This document shows, in pieces, positions 35,229-44,535 of a DNA stretch of 64,000 nucleotides. The number at the start of each line of letters is the position of its first letter. Position 1 is the first letter of the stretch. Source of the stretch: Dyadobacter sp. SG02 (GTDB taxonomy: Bacteria > Bacteroidota > Bacteroidia > Cytophagales > Spirosomataceae); assembly GCF_900109045.1 (NCBI RefSeq), contig NZ_FNYL01000006.1, positions 62,001 to 126,000 on the forward strand, in the 5' to 3' direction. The notes under the pieces are model-generated. The model was given only the letters and a program-made list of their open reading frames with translations, was not told where the DNA came from and searched no databases. Both the position numbers and the translations under genes were made by a program.

Positions 35229-36719
35229 TCAGTTAATCATCCGTTTCAGTGCTTTCCGGAGTTCTTCGTTTTTGTGCCGTTTTTGCAGGATCACCGGCGC
35301 GGCAATGCGCTCCCGGCAATCGAAAAGCGAGCAGCGCTCGCAGGTCTGGTTTACTTCCCTGGCAGTCAGTGCGGGATCGTCGAGAAATGCCAGTTTCTCC
35401 CGTGTCTGCTCGTCGAGGTAAATGCCCATCGACACGCTCACGTTCAGGTTAGGCGTGGGCGACATCGGTTGCGCGAAACTCACTACCAGGTATTGGTCCT
35501 GCGTATCGATGTAGGTAGATTTCTGCGCTTTGCACAGAATGCGCGGCGGCTGTTTGGCCTGGATCATATCGCCGAGGTCGTTCAGGATCGTGAGCGCGAC
35601 CCACCGGCGGCAGTAATGCTCATCGCGCACGGTATGCGGGTAGTGCTTTCTCGAAATATGCATTTCCTTCGTCATGTGGAACAGGTTCTGCCCGACGAAG
35701 TTGTTGAAACGCGAAAAGAAAATCTGGTTAATGCCGAAATAGCGCGGCAGGATATTGCTGAGCCGGTAGCAGAACGACTCCGGCGTGGTATTGAAATCGT
35801 GGATGAGCTGGATGAGCCGCTCGGGTTGCCAGGTTTTTTGTGCAAAAAAATCGGCTATGGCCGGTACCAGCAGGCTCCTTTTGATGATAATGGCGCTGCC
35901 GAAATAGGAAGCCTTGAAGTTGTTCAAAAGCTGCTCAAACGATTCCGCTTCTACCAGCGCGGTTGTGTGCAGGCGATTTTTCAGGTTTAAATACAAATAC
36001 CCGATTTCCCGTCCGTAGATAAATGCCCGCTGGACGGAAGATAAATGTGCATTGATCAGCAGTCGCGTTCCGGCTGAATTGGTAATGGTAAGCGATCGTA
36101 CGGTAGCGAATTCGGGGTTGTTGCGCTCATTAATGGGTTCGATCGTGTATTGGTACTGGTCTTTCAGGATTGTTTCGAGCTGTTGTTCGTCGAGGAGGCT
36201 TGCGGCTGCCACATTGTGTTCTGCCAGAAAGCGTTCCGCTTCGATTTCGATATCCTCGAAATAATTGTCGTGCATCTCCTGGTAAGTACGCAATGCCGAG
36301 AAATAAAACTTCTCGATCGACATATTGTAATTCCGGGCGATCTCGATAAGTGTCCCCACGAACGCGCTGATCTTCGTAGGCGCGTCGGAAAGGATTTCGA
36401 GCAGGTTGGCGGGATCGATACCGAACAGTTCGAGGGGAAGCTCCGTCAGGATATTCGAGCTGAGCAGGTCGGAAATCGGTTCGAGCCGTTTGCTCAGTTT
36501 TAACGAAACCAGCGTGTCGTAATCGACCTCGATGGCACTCGCTAATGCAAGTATCTTGTCGGCTTTCGGGTACTTTTTCCCTTTTTCAATTTCATTGATA
36601 TAGGAAATAGACAACCCGGATTTCTGGGAAAGTTCGCTGAGCGACATCCCTTTGTCGAGCCGGAGCTGTTTGAGTTTGAGTCCGAAAACAAGCCTTACAT
36701 TATCCTGATTAATAGCCAC
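35229..36719 (-). CDS. ScfR-like XRE-family transcription regulator
   Basis: A 496-residue regulator. An N-terminal HTH_3 domain (residues about 10-65, LKQLRLDKGMSLSELSQKSG) is followed by an IrrE-like region in the middle and a C-terminal DUF2083-type domain ending in a cysteine-rich stretch, CERCSLFDCRER. That layout is shared by ScfR, RamB and MccR, which bind acyl-CoAs and control short-chain fatty acid or glyoxylate genes. Target genes might include the acyl-CoA dehydrogenase at 32.9 kb, which is only inference from distance. A terminator-like hairpin lies upstream (36823-36868). Confidence 0.85.
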   Translation of the reverse strand: MAINQDNVRLVFGLKLKQLRLDKGMSLSELSQKSGLSISYINEIEKGKKYPKADKILALASAIEVDYDTLVSLKLSKRLEPISDLLSSNILTELPLELFGIDPANLLEILSDAPTKISAFVGTLIEIARNYNMSIEKFYFSALRTYQEMHDNYFEDIEIEAERFLAEHNVAAASLLDEQQLETILKDQYQYTIEPINERNNPEFATVRSLTITNSAGTRLLINAHLSSVQRAFIYGREIGYLYLNLKNRLHTTALVEAESFEQLLNNFKASYFGSAIIIKRSLLVPAIADFFAQKTWQPERLIQLIHDFNTTPESFCYRLSNILPRYFGINQIFFSRFNNFVGQNLFHMTKEMHISRKHYPHTVRDEHYCRRWVALTILNDLGDMIQAKQPPRILCKAQKSTYIDTQDQYLVVSFAQPMSPTPNLNVSVSMGIYLDEQTREKLAFLDDPALTAREVNQTCERCSLFDCRERIAAPVILQKRHKNEELRKALKRMIN

Positions 36720-36822
36720 AGTGCTGATATATGGGCCTGATTTTGTGCGATTTCGCTTACAGGCAATTTAATGAATGAAACACAAAAGTAGACATAGCCC
36801 CGCATTCGGCATCCATGAAGCA

Positions 36823-36868
36823 TAAAAAAACGGTGCCGGTCACACAGAATGCAGGCGCCGGCAATCCG
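36823..36868 (-). terminator. Terminator in the leader of the ScfR-like gene
   Basis: On the minus strand TGCCGG (36863-36858) pairs with CCGGCA (36839-36834), with an outer CGG/CCG after a two-base bulge, then a T7 opposite the A-run at 36824-36830. A second hairpin (CAGGAGG/CCTCCTG, 36874-36889) lies just before it. The 348-base gap 36720-37067 holds these plus a possible TATTTTTG promoter box for leuS at 36951-36958. It may end an unannotated small RNA or attenuate the regulator. Confidence 0.5.
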
Positions 36869-37067
36869 CGGCCCAGGAGGAGCCTCCTGTGCCCGCCAAC
36901 CGTAACAACGTAATAATGAAACGAACAAACCGAATCCGATCAAAAAACGCTATTTTTGCGGTTTATTTGGAGAAATAGAAACAAACAAAAGCTTTACCTT
37001 CTGATAATCAGTATTTTGGGCGGATATACACACCGATACCCGGGAAAAGCATAACAACTAACAGGAT

Positions 37068-39875
37068 ATGAGTGAGTACAGTCATCGGGAAATAGAAAAA
37101 AAATGGCAGGATTACTGGCAGCAACACGGCACGTTCAGCGTGTCGAACGCGTCGGATCTGCCCAAGTATTATGTGTTGGACATGTTTCCTTACCCTTCGG
37201 GCGCGGGCTTGCATGTAGGCCACCCGCTGGGGTATATCGCCTCGGACATCTATTCCCGCTACAAAAGGCTGAAAGGCTTTAATGTGCTGCATCCTATGGG
37301 TTTCGATAGCTTCGGCCTGCCTGCCGAGCAATATGCGATCCAGACCGGCCAGCACCCGGCGATCACGACGGAGCAGAATATTACCCGTTACATCGAACAG
37401 TTGAAAAACCTGGGGTTGAGCTATGATTGGAGCCGCGAAGTTCGGACCTCCGATCCCGGCTATTACAAATGGACACAATGGATCTTCTCCGAGCTGTTCA
37501 ACAGCTGGTACAACAACGATACCGACAAAGCAGAGCCGATCGAAACGCTGACCGCGAAGTTTGCGCAGGAAGGTAATGCCAAAGTAAATGCGCCCGCCGA
37601 CGAGGATACCCCCGCATTCACCGCCGAAGAGTGGAATGCATGGTCGGAAGAAGCGCAATATAAAATGACATTGAAATACCGCCTGACCTACGTCGCGGAC
37701 GCTACGGTGAACTGGTGTCCCGGATTAGGTTCGGTATTGTCGAACGACGAGGTGAAGGACGGCGTTTCGGAGCGTGGCGGTTTCCCCGTGATCCAGAAAC
37801 TGATGCGCCAGTGGATGATGCGCATTACCGCATACGCACAACGGTTGATCGACGGGTTGGATACGGTAGATTGGACCGAGTCATTGAAGGAGCAGCAACG
37901 GAATTGGATCGGACGTTCTGTCGGAGCGTTGGTGAAGTTCGCATTGGATGGTATTGATGCTAATATCGAAGTATTTACAACCCGGGTTGACACGATCTAC
38001 GGCGTGACGTTTATGGTAATCGCGCCGGAGCATGAGCTGGTGGACGTGATCACGACGCCGGAGCAACGCTGGGAGATCGATGCGTACATTGCGATGACGC
38101 AGAAGAAATCGGAGCGTGACCGGATGTCGGATGTGAAAACGGTTTCGGGCGCATTCACGGGCGCTTACGTGCTCAACCCGTTCAGCGGCGAGAAGGTGCC
38201 GGTTTACATTGCGGATTATGTGCTCGCAGGTTACGGAACGGGCGCGGTAATGGCCGTACCATCCGGCGACCAGCGCGACTGGAACTTCGCTAAACATTTC
38301 AATTTGCCTATTATCCCGATCCTCGACGCGCAAAAAGACATCGAAACGCAAGCCGACGCGACGAAGGAAGGAAAATATATCAATTCGGGCATTATCGATG
38401 GGCTGACTTATAAAGAGGCCACCGACAAGCTGATCAATCAGCTGGAAGAAAAAGAATTAGGGAAAGGCAAGATCAACTTCCGTCTCCGCGACGCGGTGTT
38501 CAGCCGTCAGCGTTACTGGGGCGAGCCGGTGCCCGTTTATTACAAAAACGACAGCGAAGGCCAGCCGGTACCTTACTTGCTGGACTTGAACGAACTGCCG
38601 TTGAACCTGCCGGAAGTGGACAAATACCTGCCGACTGAAAATGGCGAGCCGCCGCTGGGCCGTGCGCAAGGCTGGGAGCGTGGCTCGGGCAATGGCTACG
38701 AGCTGAGCACCATGCCGGGCTGGGCGGGAAGCAGCTGGTACTGGTACCGCTACATGGACCCGAAAAACGAAAATGAATTCGCCTCGAAAGAAGCGATCGG
38801 CTACTGGAAGGACGTGGATTTGTACATCGGCGGCACCGAACACGCGACGGGCCACTTGTTGTACAGCCGCTTCTGGAACAAATTCATGAAAGACCGTGGC
38901 TTTGTGCAGGAAGAGGAGCCGTTCAAGAAGCTGATCAACCAGGGGATGATCCAGGGACGCAGCAATTTTGTGTATCGGGTGAAAGGAGAAGATTACAGCA
39001 AGCCGGTATTTGTAAGTGCCGGTTTGAAATCACAATACGAAGTTTCCGCATTGCACGTGGATGTAAATATCGTCGAAAACGATGTGCTGGATGTGGAGAA
39101 ATTCAAAGCTACACGTCTCGACATTGCCGGGGAAAATGCTACATTCATCCTGGAAGACGGCAAATACATTTGCGGCGTGGAAGTCGAGAAAATGTCGAAA
39201 TCCAAATTCAACGTCGTGAACCCCGACGACATCGTGGAGCGCTACGGGGCTGATACCCTGCGTCTGTACGAGATGTTCCTCGGACCATTGGATCAGGCAA
39301 AACCGTGGAACACGAATGGTATCGATGGTACTTACCGGTTCATCCGCAAGTTGTGGCGCTTGTTTTACACCGAAACCGGCCAGTGGCAGGTCAAAGAGGT
39401 TCCGGCGAAGCCCGAGGAGTTGAAGATTTTGCATAAAACGATCAAAAAGATCGGGGAGGATATCGAAAACTTCTCATTCAACACGGCTGTGAGCGCATTT
39501 ATGGTGTGCGTAAATGAGCTGGGCAGCCAGAAATGCCAGAGCAAAGAGGTTTTGGAGCAACTTGTGATCCTGCTTTCGTCTTATGCGCCGCACATTTCGG
39601 AAGAACTGTGGGCTGCATTGGGCAATGAGGCAGGCGGTGTTTCGAAAGCGGCATTCCCCGTATTTGAAGCGAAATATGTGCAGGAATCGGTATTCGAATA
39701 TCCGGTGCAGATAAACGGAAAGGTCCGTGCTTCGCTGACGTTCCCGCTGGATACGCCTCCGGCCGAAATCGAGAAGGAAGTTTTGGCGGACGCGACCGTT
39801 CAGAAATGGATGGAAGGCAAGCCGGCCAAGAAAGTGGTCGTAGTGCCGAAGCGGATCGTGAACGTCGTGATCTGA
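37068..39875 (+). CDS. leuS: Leucyl-tRNA synthetase LeuS
   Basis: Charges tRNA-Leu with leucine. The 935-residue class I synthetase has the HIGH signature in [17 protein letters not shown] (about residues 42-58) and KMSKS in [15 protein letters not shown]. The editing CP1 insert lies between them ([14 protein letters not shown]). The C-terminal domain carries the [10 protein letters not shown] end common in the family. It is longer than the E. coli enzyme owing to insertions around residues 150-200 and 600-720. Essential gene with no operon partner. Confidence 0.97.
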   Translation: MSEYSHREIEKKWQDYWQQHGTFSVSNASDLPKYYVLDMFPYPSGAGLHVGHPLGYIASDIYSRYKRLKGFNVLHPMGFDSFGLPAEQYAIQTGQHPAITTEQNITRYIEQLKNLGLSYDWSREVRTSDPGYYKWTQWIFSELFNSWYNNDTDKAEPIETLTAKFAQEGNAKVNAPADEDTPAFTAEEWNAWSEEAQYKMTLKYRLTYVADATVNWCPGLGSVLSNDEVKDGVSERGGFPVIQKLMRQWMMRITAYAQRLIDGLDTVDWTESLKEQQRNWIGRSVGALVKFALDGIDANIEVFTTRVDTIYGVTFMVIAPEHELVDVITTPEQRWEIDAYIAMTQKKSERDRMSDVKTVSGAFTGAYVLNPFSGEKVPVYIADYVLAGYGTGAVMAVPSGDQRDWNFAKHFNLPIIPILDAQKDIETQADATKEGKYINSGIIDGLTYKEATDKLINQLEEKELGKGKINFRLRDAVFSRQRYWGEPVPVYYKNDSEGQPVPYLLDLNELPLNLPEVDKYLPTENGEPPLGRAQGWERGSGNGYELSTMPGWAGSSWYWYRYMDPKNENEFASKEAIGYWKDVDLYIGGTEHATGHLLYSRFWNKFMKDRGFVQEEEPFKKLINQGMIQGRSNFVYRVKGEDYSKPVFVSAGLKSQYEVSALHVDVNIVENDVLDVEKFKATRLDIAGENATFILEDGKYICGVEVEKMSKSKFNVVNPDDIVERYGADTLRLYEMFLGPLDQAKPWNTNGIDGTYRFIRKLWRLFYTETGQWQVKEVPAKPEELKILHKTIKKIGEDIENFSFNTAVSAFMVCVNELGSQKCQSKEVLEQLVILLSSYAPHISEELWAALGNEAGGVSKAAFPVFEAKYVQESVFEYPVQINGKVRASLTFPLDTPPAEIEKEVLADATVQKWMEGKPAKKVVVVPKRIVNVVI

Positions 39876-39896
39876 TCCTGATTAAAATACAAATGC

Positions 39897-39932
39897 AAAA
39901 TGGCCAGCTCCGGTGTCGGAGCTGGCCATTTT
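39897..39932. terminator. Bidirectional terminator after leuS
   Basis: Arms 39897-39911 and 39918-39932 form a perfect 15-bp stem (AAAATGGCCAGCTCC on the left) with a six-base loop. A-run left and T-run right suit both leuS and the convergent small secreted-protein gene. Confidence 0.9.
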
Positions 39933-39951
39933 GTTGACAGGATAGGGTAGG

Positions 39952-40332
39952 TTACTTGATGGAAATCTGGCGTTCGGTGCGGCTCTCGGCTACTTCGAAG
40001 TCCTTCTCCGTTTTCTGACCGTTTGCAGAAACCTGAATGGTGTAAGTGCCGGCAGGCAACTCGTTCACATTGAAGGTTTTTCTGAACTTGTCAGTGTCGC
40101 GACCGATTGTTTCGCGATAGTAGGTTGCCCCGCTGCGGTTGGTGATCACTACCACGGCCTTGTCGCTGGTGTACTTGTCGACGTTGACGTGGATCTTGCC
40201 ACTGTTGGAGGCGAAAATACCGGTTCCGAAAGCGGCTGCTTTTTTGCTTTCTTTATCTTCCGCGAAAGAATTGAATGCGAAGGTGGCAGCGATTACCATT
40301 GTCATTGCGATTGTTTTCATTGAAGGTTTCAT
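39952..40332 (-). CDS. Small secreted beta-sandwich protein
   Basis: A 126-residue protein with a signal peptide (about residues 1-24, ending FAED). The mature part is beta-rich. The second half, FNVNELPAGTYTIQVSANGQKTEKDFEV, resembles the fold of T9SS-type or DUF3244-like C-terminal modules (GxYxI/V pattern), but it ends without the usual basic tail of sorting domains, so it may be a free-standing periplasmic domain. Function is not known. Single gene with its own leader. Confidence 0.75.
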   Translation of the reverse strand: MKPSMKTIAMTMVIAATFAFNSFAEDKESKKAAAFGTGIFASNSGKIHVNVDKYTSDKAVVVITNRSGATYYRETIGRDTDKFRKTFNVNELPAGTYTIQVSANGQKTEKDFEVAESRTERQISIK

Positions 40333-40475
40333 GGCTATGTTCTTTTAAATGATGGCTAATAATTCCGTTTTGTTGATTCAAATATATGGGCTATGTAAGG
40401 TACTATGCATTACATAGTACATGAATGGTAGTTATCTAAAATGAATGGCAATATGCCGGGAATAGCGATCTTTCT

Positions 40476-40483
40476 TAATTTTG
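40476..40483 (+). promoter_or_regulatory. -7 promoter box immediately before GH25 gene
   Basis: TAATTTTG matches TAnnTTTG and lies six bases before the ATG at 40490. The transcript would start at or next to the start codon, so it may be leaderless. The -33 box is not clear. Confidence 0.4.
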
Positions 40484-40489
40484 CACGGT

Positions 40490-41299
40490 ATGGCAAAAAA
40501 GAAGACCCGCACCTCATTAAGTATTGGTAAAGCAAAATACCTGAAACCGCTCCCAGCGAAGGGTTGGGCCATTATCGGAGCCATTGTAGTGGTGATCGGC
40601 GGGCTGATCTGGTGGAACGACCGTACCGACGAAAATCAGTGGGAGTTCATCAGCAAGTTCGGCATTAAGCTGCCATTACGTTACGCGGTCCATGGGATCG
40701 ACGTTTCGCACCATAATGCGAAGATCAATTGGGACAAACTCAAAAGCGCCCGCTCCGAGAATGTAAGCATTGATTTTGTCTATATTAAAGCCACGGAAGG
40801 CGCGACGCACCTGGACAGGCAATTCAAACGGAACTGGACCGAAGCTAAAAGAGTAGGAATGAAGCGCGGCGCTTACCATTTCTACAACCCACGGGTGATG
40901 TCCGACCGGCAGGTAGATAACTTCATCGGGCAGGTAAGTATGGAGGCAGGCGATTTACCGCCCGTGCTGGATCTGGAAGTGAATGGCGGCAAGCCCGACG
41001 ACATTATCATCAAAGGCGTCCGCAACTGGCTCACGCTCATCGAAGCGCATTACGGTGTGAAGCCGATCATCTATGTCAACGAGCATTATTACAAAAAATA
41101 CATCGCCGGCAACTTCGACGAATACCCGCTCTGGCTAGCGGGCTACTCGCGTACGCACCTGAACGACCTCGCGTCCGACGCGCACGTGCTGTTCTGGCAA
41201 CACAGCGAAAAGGGCTGGGTAGACGGCATCCGTGGTTTTGTGGATTATAATGTATTCCTGCACGAGCGTACGGATTGGGAGAATTTGGCGGATCGCTGA
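40490..41299 (+). CDS. GH25 family lysozyme-like glycoside hydrolase
   Basis: A 269-residue muramidase-type enzyme. The ATG at 40490 is chosen; a TTG three codons upstream is less likely. The N-terminus is short and basic, then a transmembrane helix (about 25-44, AIIGAIVVVIGGLIWW) anchors it. The GH25 barrel starts with GIDVSHHNAKINWDKL and includes FVYIKATEG, KRGAYHFYNP and the catalytic Asp-Glu of PPVLDLEVNGG. It would cleave peptidoglycan from the periplasmic side. Its place between a small secreted protein and agmatine deiminase is unconnected. Confidence 0.9.
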   Translation: MAKKKTRTSLSIGKAKYLKPLPAKGWAIIGAIVVVIGGLIWWNDRTDENQWEFISKFGIKLPLRYAVHGIDVSHHNAKINWDKLKSARSENVSIDFVYIKATEGATHLDRQFKRNWTEAKRVGMKRGAYHFYNPRVMSDRQVDNFIGQVSMEAGDLPPVLDLEVNGGKPDDIIIKGVRNWLTLIEAHYGVKPIIYVNEHYYKKYIAGNFDEYPLWLAGYSRTHLNDLASDAHVLFWQHSEKGWVDGIRGFVDYNVFLHERTDWENLADR

Positions 41300-41307
41300 A
41301 AAAAGAA

Positions 41308-41341
41308 AATGCCCGGTAAGCTATTCGCCTGACCGGGCATT
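41308..41341. terminator. Bidirectional terminator between GH25 and agmatine deiminase genes
   Basis: AATGCCCGGT (41308-41317) pairs with ACCGGGCATT (41332-41341), loop 14. An A-rich stretch precedes it on the left. It sits between two convergent gene ends. Confidence 0.75.
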
Positions 41342-41346
41342 GTATG

Positions 41347-42405
41347 TTAAACCAGCGGCTCCTGCTGGCTCAGGCAGTGGAAGCTACCCTGACCCCAGAT
41401 GATTTCCGTAGCTAAAAGCGGAATGATCTTCCTGCCATTGAATGCTTTTTCCAGAATATCGATGGCAATCTGGTCGTGCGGGTTGTTGAATACCGGTACG
41501 ATTACACCTGCATTACAGATCAGAAAGTTTGCGTAGGAGCCCGGCGTGCGGAAATTGTCGATAATGACGGCTTTCGGCATAGGTAGCTCGATGATGTTGG
41601 GTTGCTTGCCATTCACCAAACGCATTTCTTTTAGCATTTGCAGGTTGGTGTTTAGTACTGCAAAGTTCTCATCGTTACGATCTGTTTCGATGCAGGCCAC
41701 AATCGTATCTTCATTCACAAACCGCGTGGTATCGTCGATATGGCCGTCGGTATCGTCGCCTACGATGCCGTCCTCTACCCACAAAACCTGCTCGATGCCG
41801 TAGTAATCGCATAGAATCTGCTCGATCTGGCCCTGGTTCAAATGCGGGTTACGGTTCGGGTTCAGCAGGCAGGATTTGCTGGTGAGCAGGCTGCCGGCCC
41901 CGTTGAATTCCACCGAGCCGCCTTCCATAATGATCCCCGGATTGACGACCGGCAGGTTCAGGTATTCGGCCACGGCGCGGGGCGTTCGGTTGTCATCGCC
42001 ATACGGCGGGTATTTGCCACCCCAGGCATTATGGCCCCAGTCGACGATCATTTTTTCGCCGGTTTTGGGATTAACCAAAAAAGAAGGCCCGTGGTCGCGG
42101 CACCAGGCGTCGTTCGTAGGTTTTACTATAAATTCAATTTTACCTAAATCCACGCCTGTTTTGACGAGTTCGCCCGTGATGAACTGCTTCAATGCTTCGT
42201 CGTTGGCAATAATGCCCACATTTTCTCCCTCGCTGATCGCCTTGATGAATGCCAGGTATTGCGGACGCATTTTGGCGAGCTTGTCGCCTTGCCACGAGGC
42301 GTCATTATGTGGAAAAGTAAGCCAGGTAGCACGGTGCGGGGCCCACTCGGCCGGGAAAGTAAAACCCAGTTCGCGGGGTGTCGATGAAGCGGTATTTGCC
42401 GTCAC
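41347..42405 (-). CDS. aguA: Agmatine deiminase family protein
   Basis: Hydrolyses agmatine to N-carbamoylputrescine and ammonia. The GTG at 42405 gives a 352-residue protein; a TTG at 42447 would add 14 residues, and there is no ATG. The PPAD-fold motifs are the NDAWCRDHGPSF loop, IVDWGHNAWGGKYPP, MEGGSVEFNG (Glu and substrate-binding region), DDTDGHIDD (catalytic His and Asp) and the C-terminal GQGSFHCLSQQEP with the nucleophilic Cys. The next enzyme of the route, N-carbamoylputrescine amidase, lies at 51.8 kb on the same strand. GACCTTTG upstream resembles a -7 box. Confidence 0.88.
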   Translation of the reverse strand: MTANTASSTPRELGFTFPAEWAPHRATWLTFPHNDASWQGDKLAKMRPQYLAFIKAISEGENVGIIANDEALKQFITGELVKTGVDLGKIEFIVKPTNDAWCRDHGPSFLVNPKTGEKMIVDWGHNAWGGKYPPYGDDNRTPRAVAEYLNLPVVNPGIIMEGGSVEFNGAGSLLTSKSCLLNPNRNPHLNQGQIEQILCDYYGIEQVLWVEDGIVGDDTDGHIDDTTRFVNEDTIVACIETDRNDENFAVLNTNLQMLKEMRLVNGKQPNIIELPMPKAVIIDNFRTPGSYANFLICNAGVIVPVFNNPHDQIAIDILEKAFNGRKIIPLLATEIIWGQGSFHCLSQQEPLV

Positions 42406-42473
42406 GGAATATGTAATGTATTTGTTCTGCTCAAAAATGAAGTGCAAAGGTCGTAAAAGGTTCGAAGCAGCCC

Positions 42474-42504
42474 AAAAAAATAAAGCCCCGCGAAGGAGGC
42501 TTTA
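42474..42504 (-). terminator. Terminator of the Hint-like protein gene
   Basis: TAAAGCC (42481-42487) pairs with GGCTTTA (42498-42504); the A-run at 42474-42480 becomes T7 on the minus strand just after the stem. It lies 25 bases after the stop codon of the gene. Confidence 0.8.
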
Positions 42505-42529
42505 CCGGATTGTCGAGTAAATAATAAAG

Positions 42530-43117
42530 TCAGTTGTTGGCCACCATCACATTGTCGACCAGGTAAGTGCCGTCCACCGTTTCGAGGTTGTAGGCCTTGC
42601 TCACGTGCCGCGCATTCTCCTGTACCGCGCCCACTTTCCAGGACGACACAATGCCGGTACTAGGCTCATAATGGTACAAAATATCCTTTTTCGAGAGCTT
42701 CTTCATCCGCTTTCTGCCATGGTTCGTCTGCACGTAATGGTGTGGCGTAGCTTCGAGCAGCAATGCGGGTACGATCGGCGATTCGGGAGTCGCATGATCT
42801 TCGGCGGGCCGTAAATACACCGCGGTTAGCGGCGAGGTCGGTTGGTCGAAAATATCGATTTGCCTCACCTGCGTGATCGCCGTTTTGCCGTCTTTGCAGG
42901 TCTTCACGTGCTCACCCACACGTACATCCGCGATGGATTTGACGCTGCCGTCGGCCATTGTCACCGGCGCACTGGCAGAGAAATACTTGCACCGCTTGGT
43001 ACTTTTCGAAATCCGGATCGTCGCCTGCGACTGGATCGCGCTGACGGCCGTCAGTTCGGTTTGGGCAAAAGCTGTAAGTGACAGGAGTGAAAAAATACTG
43101 GTGGTCAGAAATTTCAT
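42530..43117 (-). CDS. Secreted Hint-domain-like protein
   Basis: A 195-residue protein with a signal peptide (residues 1-19, ending FAQT). Residues 43-195 resemble a Hint (Hedgehog/intein) domain: YFSASAPVTMADGSVKSIADV is the block A region, LEATPHHYVQ (122-130) is the TxxH block B, and NLETVDGTYLVDNVMVANN is the end. Block A normally has Cys immediately before Phe; here it is Tyr45, with a Cys two positions earlier (43). The terminal His-Asn is Asn-Asn. So splicing-type cleavage is doubtful. No partner domain precedes it. It starts 11 bases after the AEC transporter stop. Confidence 0.7.
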   Translation of the reverse strand: MKFLTTSIFSLLSLTAFAQTELTAVSAIQSQATIRISKSTKRCKYFSASAPVTMADGSVKSIADVRVGEHVKTCKDGKTAITQVRQIDIFDQPTSPLTAVYLRPAEDHATPESPIVPALLLEATPHHYVQTNHGRKRMKKLSKKDILYHYEPSTGIVSSWKVGAVQENARHVSKAYNLETVDGTYLVDNVMVANN

Positions 43118-43128
43118 GCAGTGCTGGA

Positions 43129-44229
43129 TTAGGAAGATGCCTTCGACATTTTGACAAATACCTTACTCAGCGCATTGGGCACCGCACCAAGGCAGATCAG
43201 GATGAGCCCGGCGGTAATGAGCGTTGAGGTATGTGCGAAGAATGAACCGGAAGACAAAATGGCTAAAATTAATATCGTTGAGAATGGTAATGAGAATGCA
43301 AGTAACAACACAGCGAGTTCCAGGTCAAATGTTCTTTTTTCCCTGGCCAGGCCTTTCGCGTCTTCCCGCAGGTTGAATGCGGAAATGTGGGCGAGCGGCC
43401 AGAAGCTGGCGGCGCTCAATGGAATTACGATCGACAGCAATACCATATTCAGGTCGGTAATGTTCAGGACGTAGATCATCCCCGCGCTGATGAGCATCGT
43501 AATGCCCGCGCGGAAGAACAGTATACTTGCAACGATACGCTTCTTGCCCTCTTTTAGTTGCACGGCCAAGCCGATAAACAGCAACACAAGCGGCGTCATC
43601 ATTGCGCTGGTTTTATCAAAAATATCCACTACCAGTGGCGGCAAGGAGTTGTAATTGATACCCAGGCTAAGTAGGATAATGGCAATGAAAATCAGCAGGT
43701 TAATTGGCTCCTGAAACATGCTCGCAAAGAGGCTTTTCAGCTTTCCGCCCATTTTGGTTTCCTTGTCGTCGCTGTTTTTTAAAAACATATTCATAGCGAG
43801 AATGTACAAGGAAATAAGCACGAAGAATTTGTTGCCGACATCGGCCAATGCGGCGATAGCGAGGCTTTTTTCTCCCAAAAACTCGGCAATGAAGGGAAAA
43901 CAGGACAACCCCGGCGCCAGGGAAGGAATGAGCATCATCAATGTGCGGCCGGTAGGGCTGTTCTTTTCTATTCCAAACAATGCGAATGCAAGCGGAGCGG
44001 AAAAGAACATCAGGAAATTGAAGATCAGCGTAACGAGCGGGATAATAAACATCGACGAATCGATGTCAATTTTCATTAAGGAAATAAATATCGTTGAGGG
44101 TAGCGCCACGGAGAGGATAATCTCCTTGATGCCGTTGGTTTGGTCCTTATTCTTGAATTTGCTTTTGAGCAACAATCCCAAAGCAATTAGTAATAATAGC
44201 GTGATGGTTTTTTGTAATGCGTCACTCAT
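43129..44229 (-). CDS. AEC-like permease
   Basis: A 366-residue integral membrane protein with about ten hydrophobic helices, resembling the auxin efflux carrier family of bile/auxin transporter-like permeases, which move carboxylates or amino acids. Family signals are the N-terminal half ALPSTIFISLMKIDID, PSLAPGLSCFPFIAEFLGEKSLAIAAL, and a symmetrical second half with LFIGLAVQLKEGKKRI. It has no signal peptide. The next gene encodes the Hint-like protein 11 bases downstream, so co-transcription is likely. Substrate is unknown. The repeat array 44341-44527 lies upstream. Confidence 0.75.
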   Translation of the reverse strand: MSDALQKTITLLLLIALGLLLKSKFKNKDQTNGIKEIILSVALPSTIFISLMKIDIDSSMFIIPLVTLIFNFLMFFSAPLAFALFGIEKNSPTGRTLMMLIPSLAPGLSCFPFIAEFLGEKSLAIAALADVGNKFFVLISLYILAMNMFLKNSDDKETKMGGKLKSLFASMFQEPINLLIFIAIILLSLGINYNSLPPLVVDIFDKTSAMMTPLVLLFIGLAVQLKEGKKRIVASILFFRAGITMLISAGMIYVLNITDLNMVLLSIVIPLSAASFWPLAHISAFNLREDAKGLAREKRTFDLELAVLLLAFSLPFSTILILAILSSGSFFAHTSTLITAGLILICLGAVPNALSKVFVKMSKASS

Positions 44230-44340
44230 GGTCAGGAATATTTAAAGTAATAGGAGTGTATCGAAGATTAAGAAGGGTATCGCTTTCGCGGGGTGTTTTA
44301 ACGAGGTAAAGTAACGGGAGTGAAATTCGTTAAGGACTGT

Positions 44341-44527
44341 CTTCGACTGCGCTCAGACTGACAATTTGCAAGACGTCATCCTGAACGAAGTCGGTAAGGA
44401 CGGTCTTCGACTGGACTCAGACTGACAACTTGCAAGACGTCATCCTGAGCGAAGTCGGTAAGGACTGTCTTCGACTGCGCTCAGACTGACAACTTCACGT
44501 GTCATCCTGAGCGAAGTCGAAGGACTT
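44341..44527. repeat. Three tandem 64-bp repeats of a REP-like palindromic unit
   Basis: Units begin at 44341, 44405 and 44469, each starting CTTCGACTG and holding CTCAGACTGACAA, then CATCCTGARCGAAGTCG. The first two are full and the third diverges after CAACTT. Within each, the first and last parts are near reverse complements, so each forms a hairpin. The array fills most of the 306-base gap between the AEC-like gene and the aminotransferase gene. Confidence 0.85.
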
Positions 44528-44535
44528 GCAAAATG

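Noticed and set aside
36695..36943. 82-codon minus-strand frame upstream of the ScfR-like regulator
   Set aside because: It runs through the terminator stem and T-run, overlaps the start of the regulator in another frame, and has no protein-like features; the sequence is better read as RNA structure.
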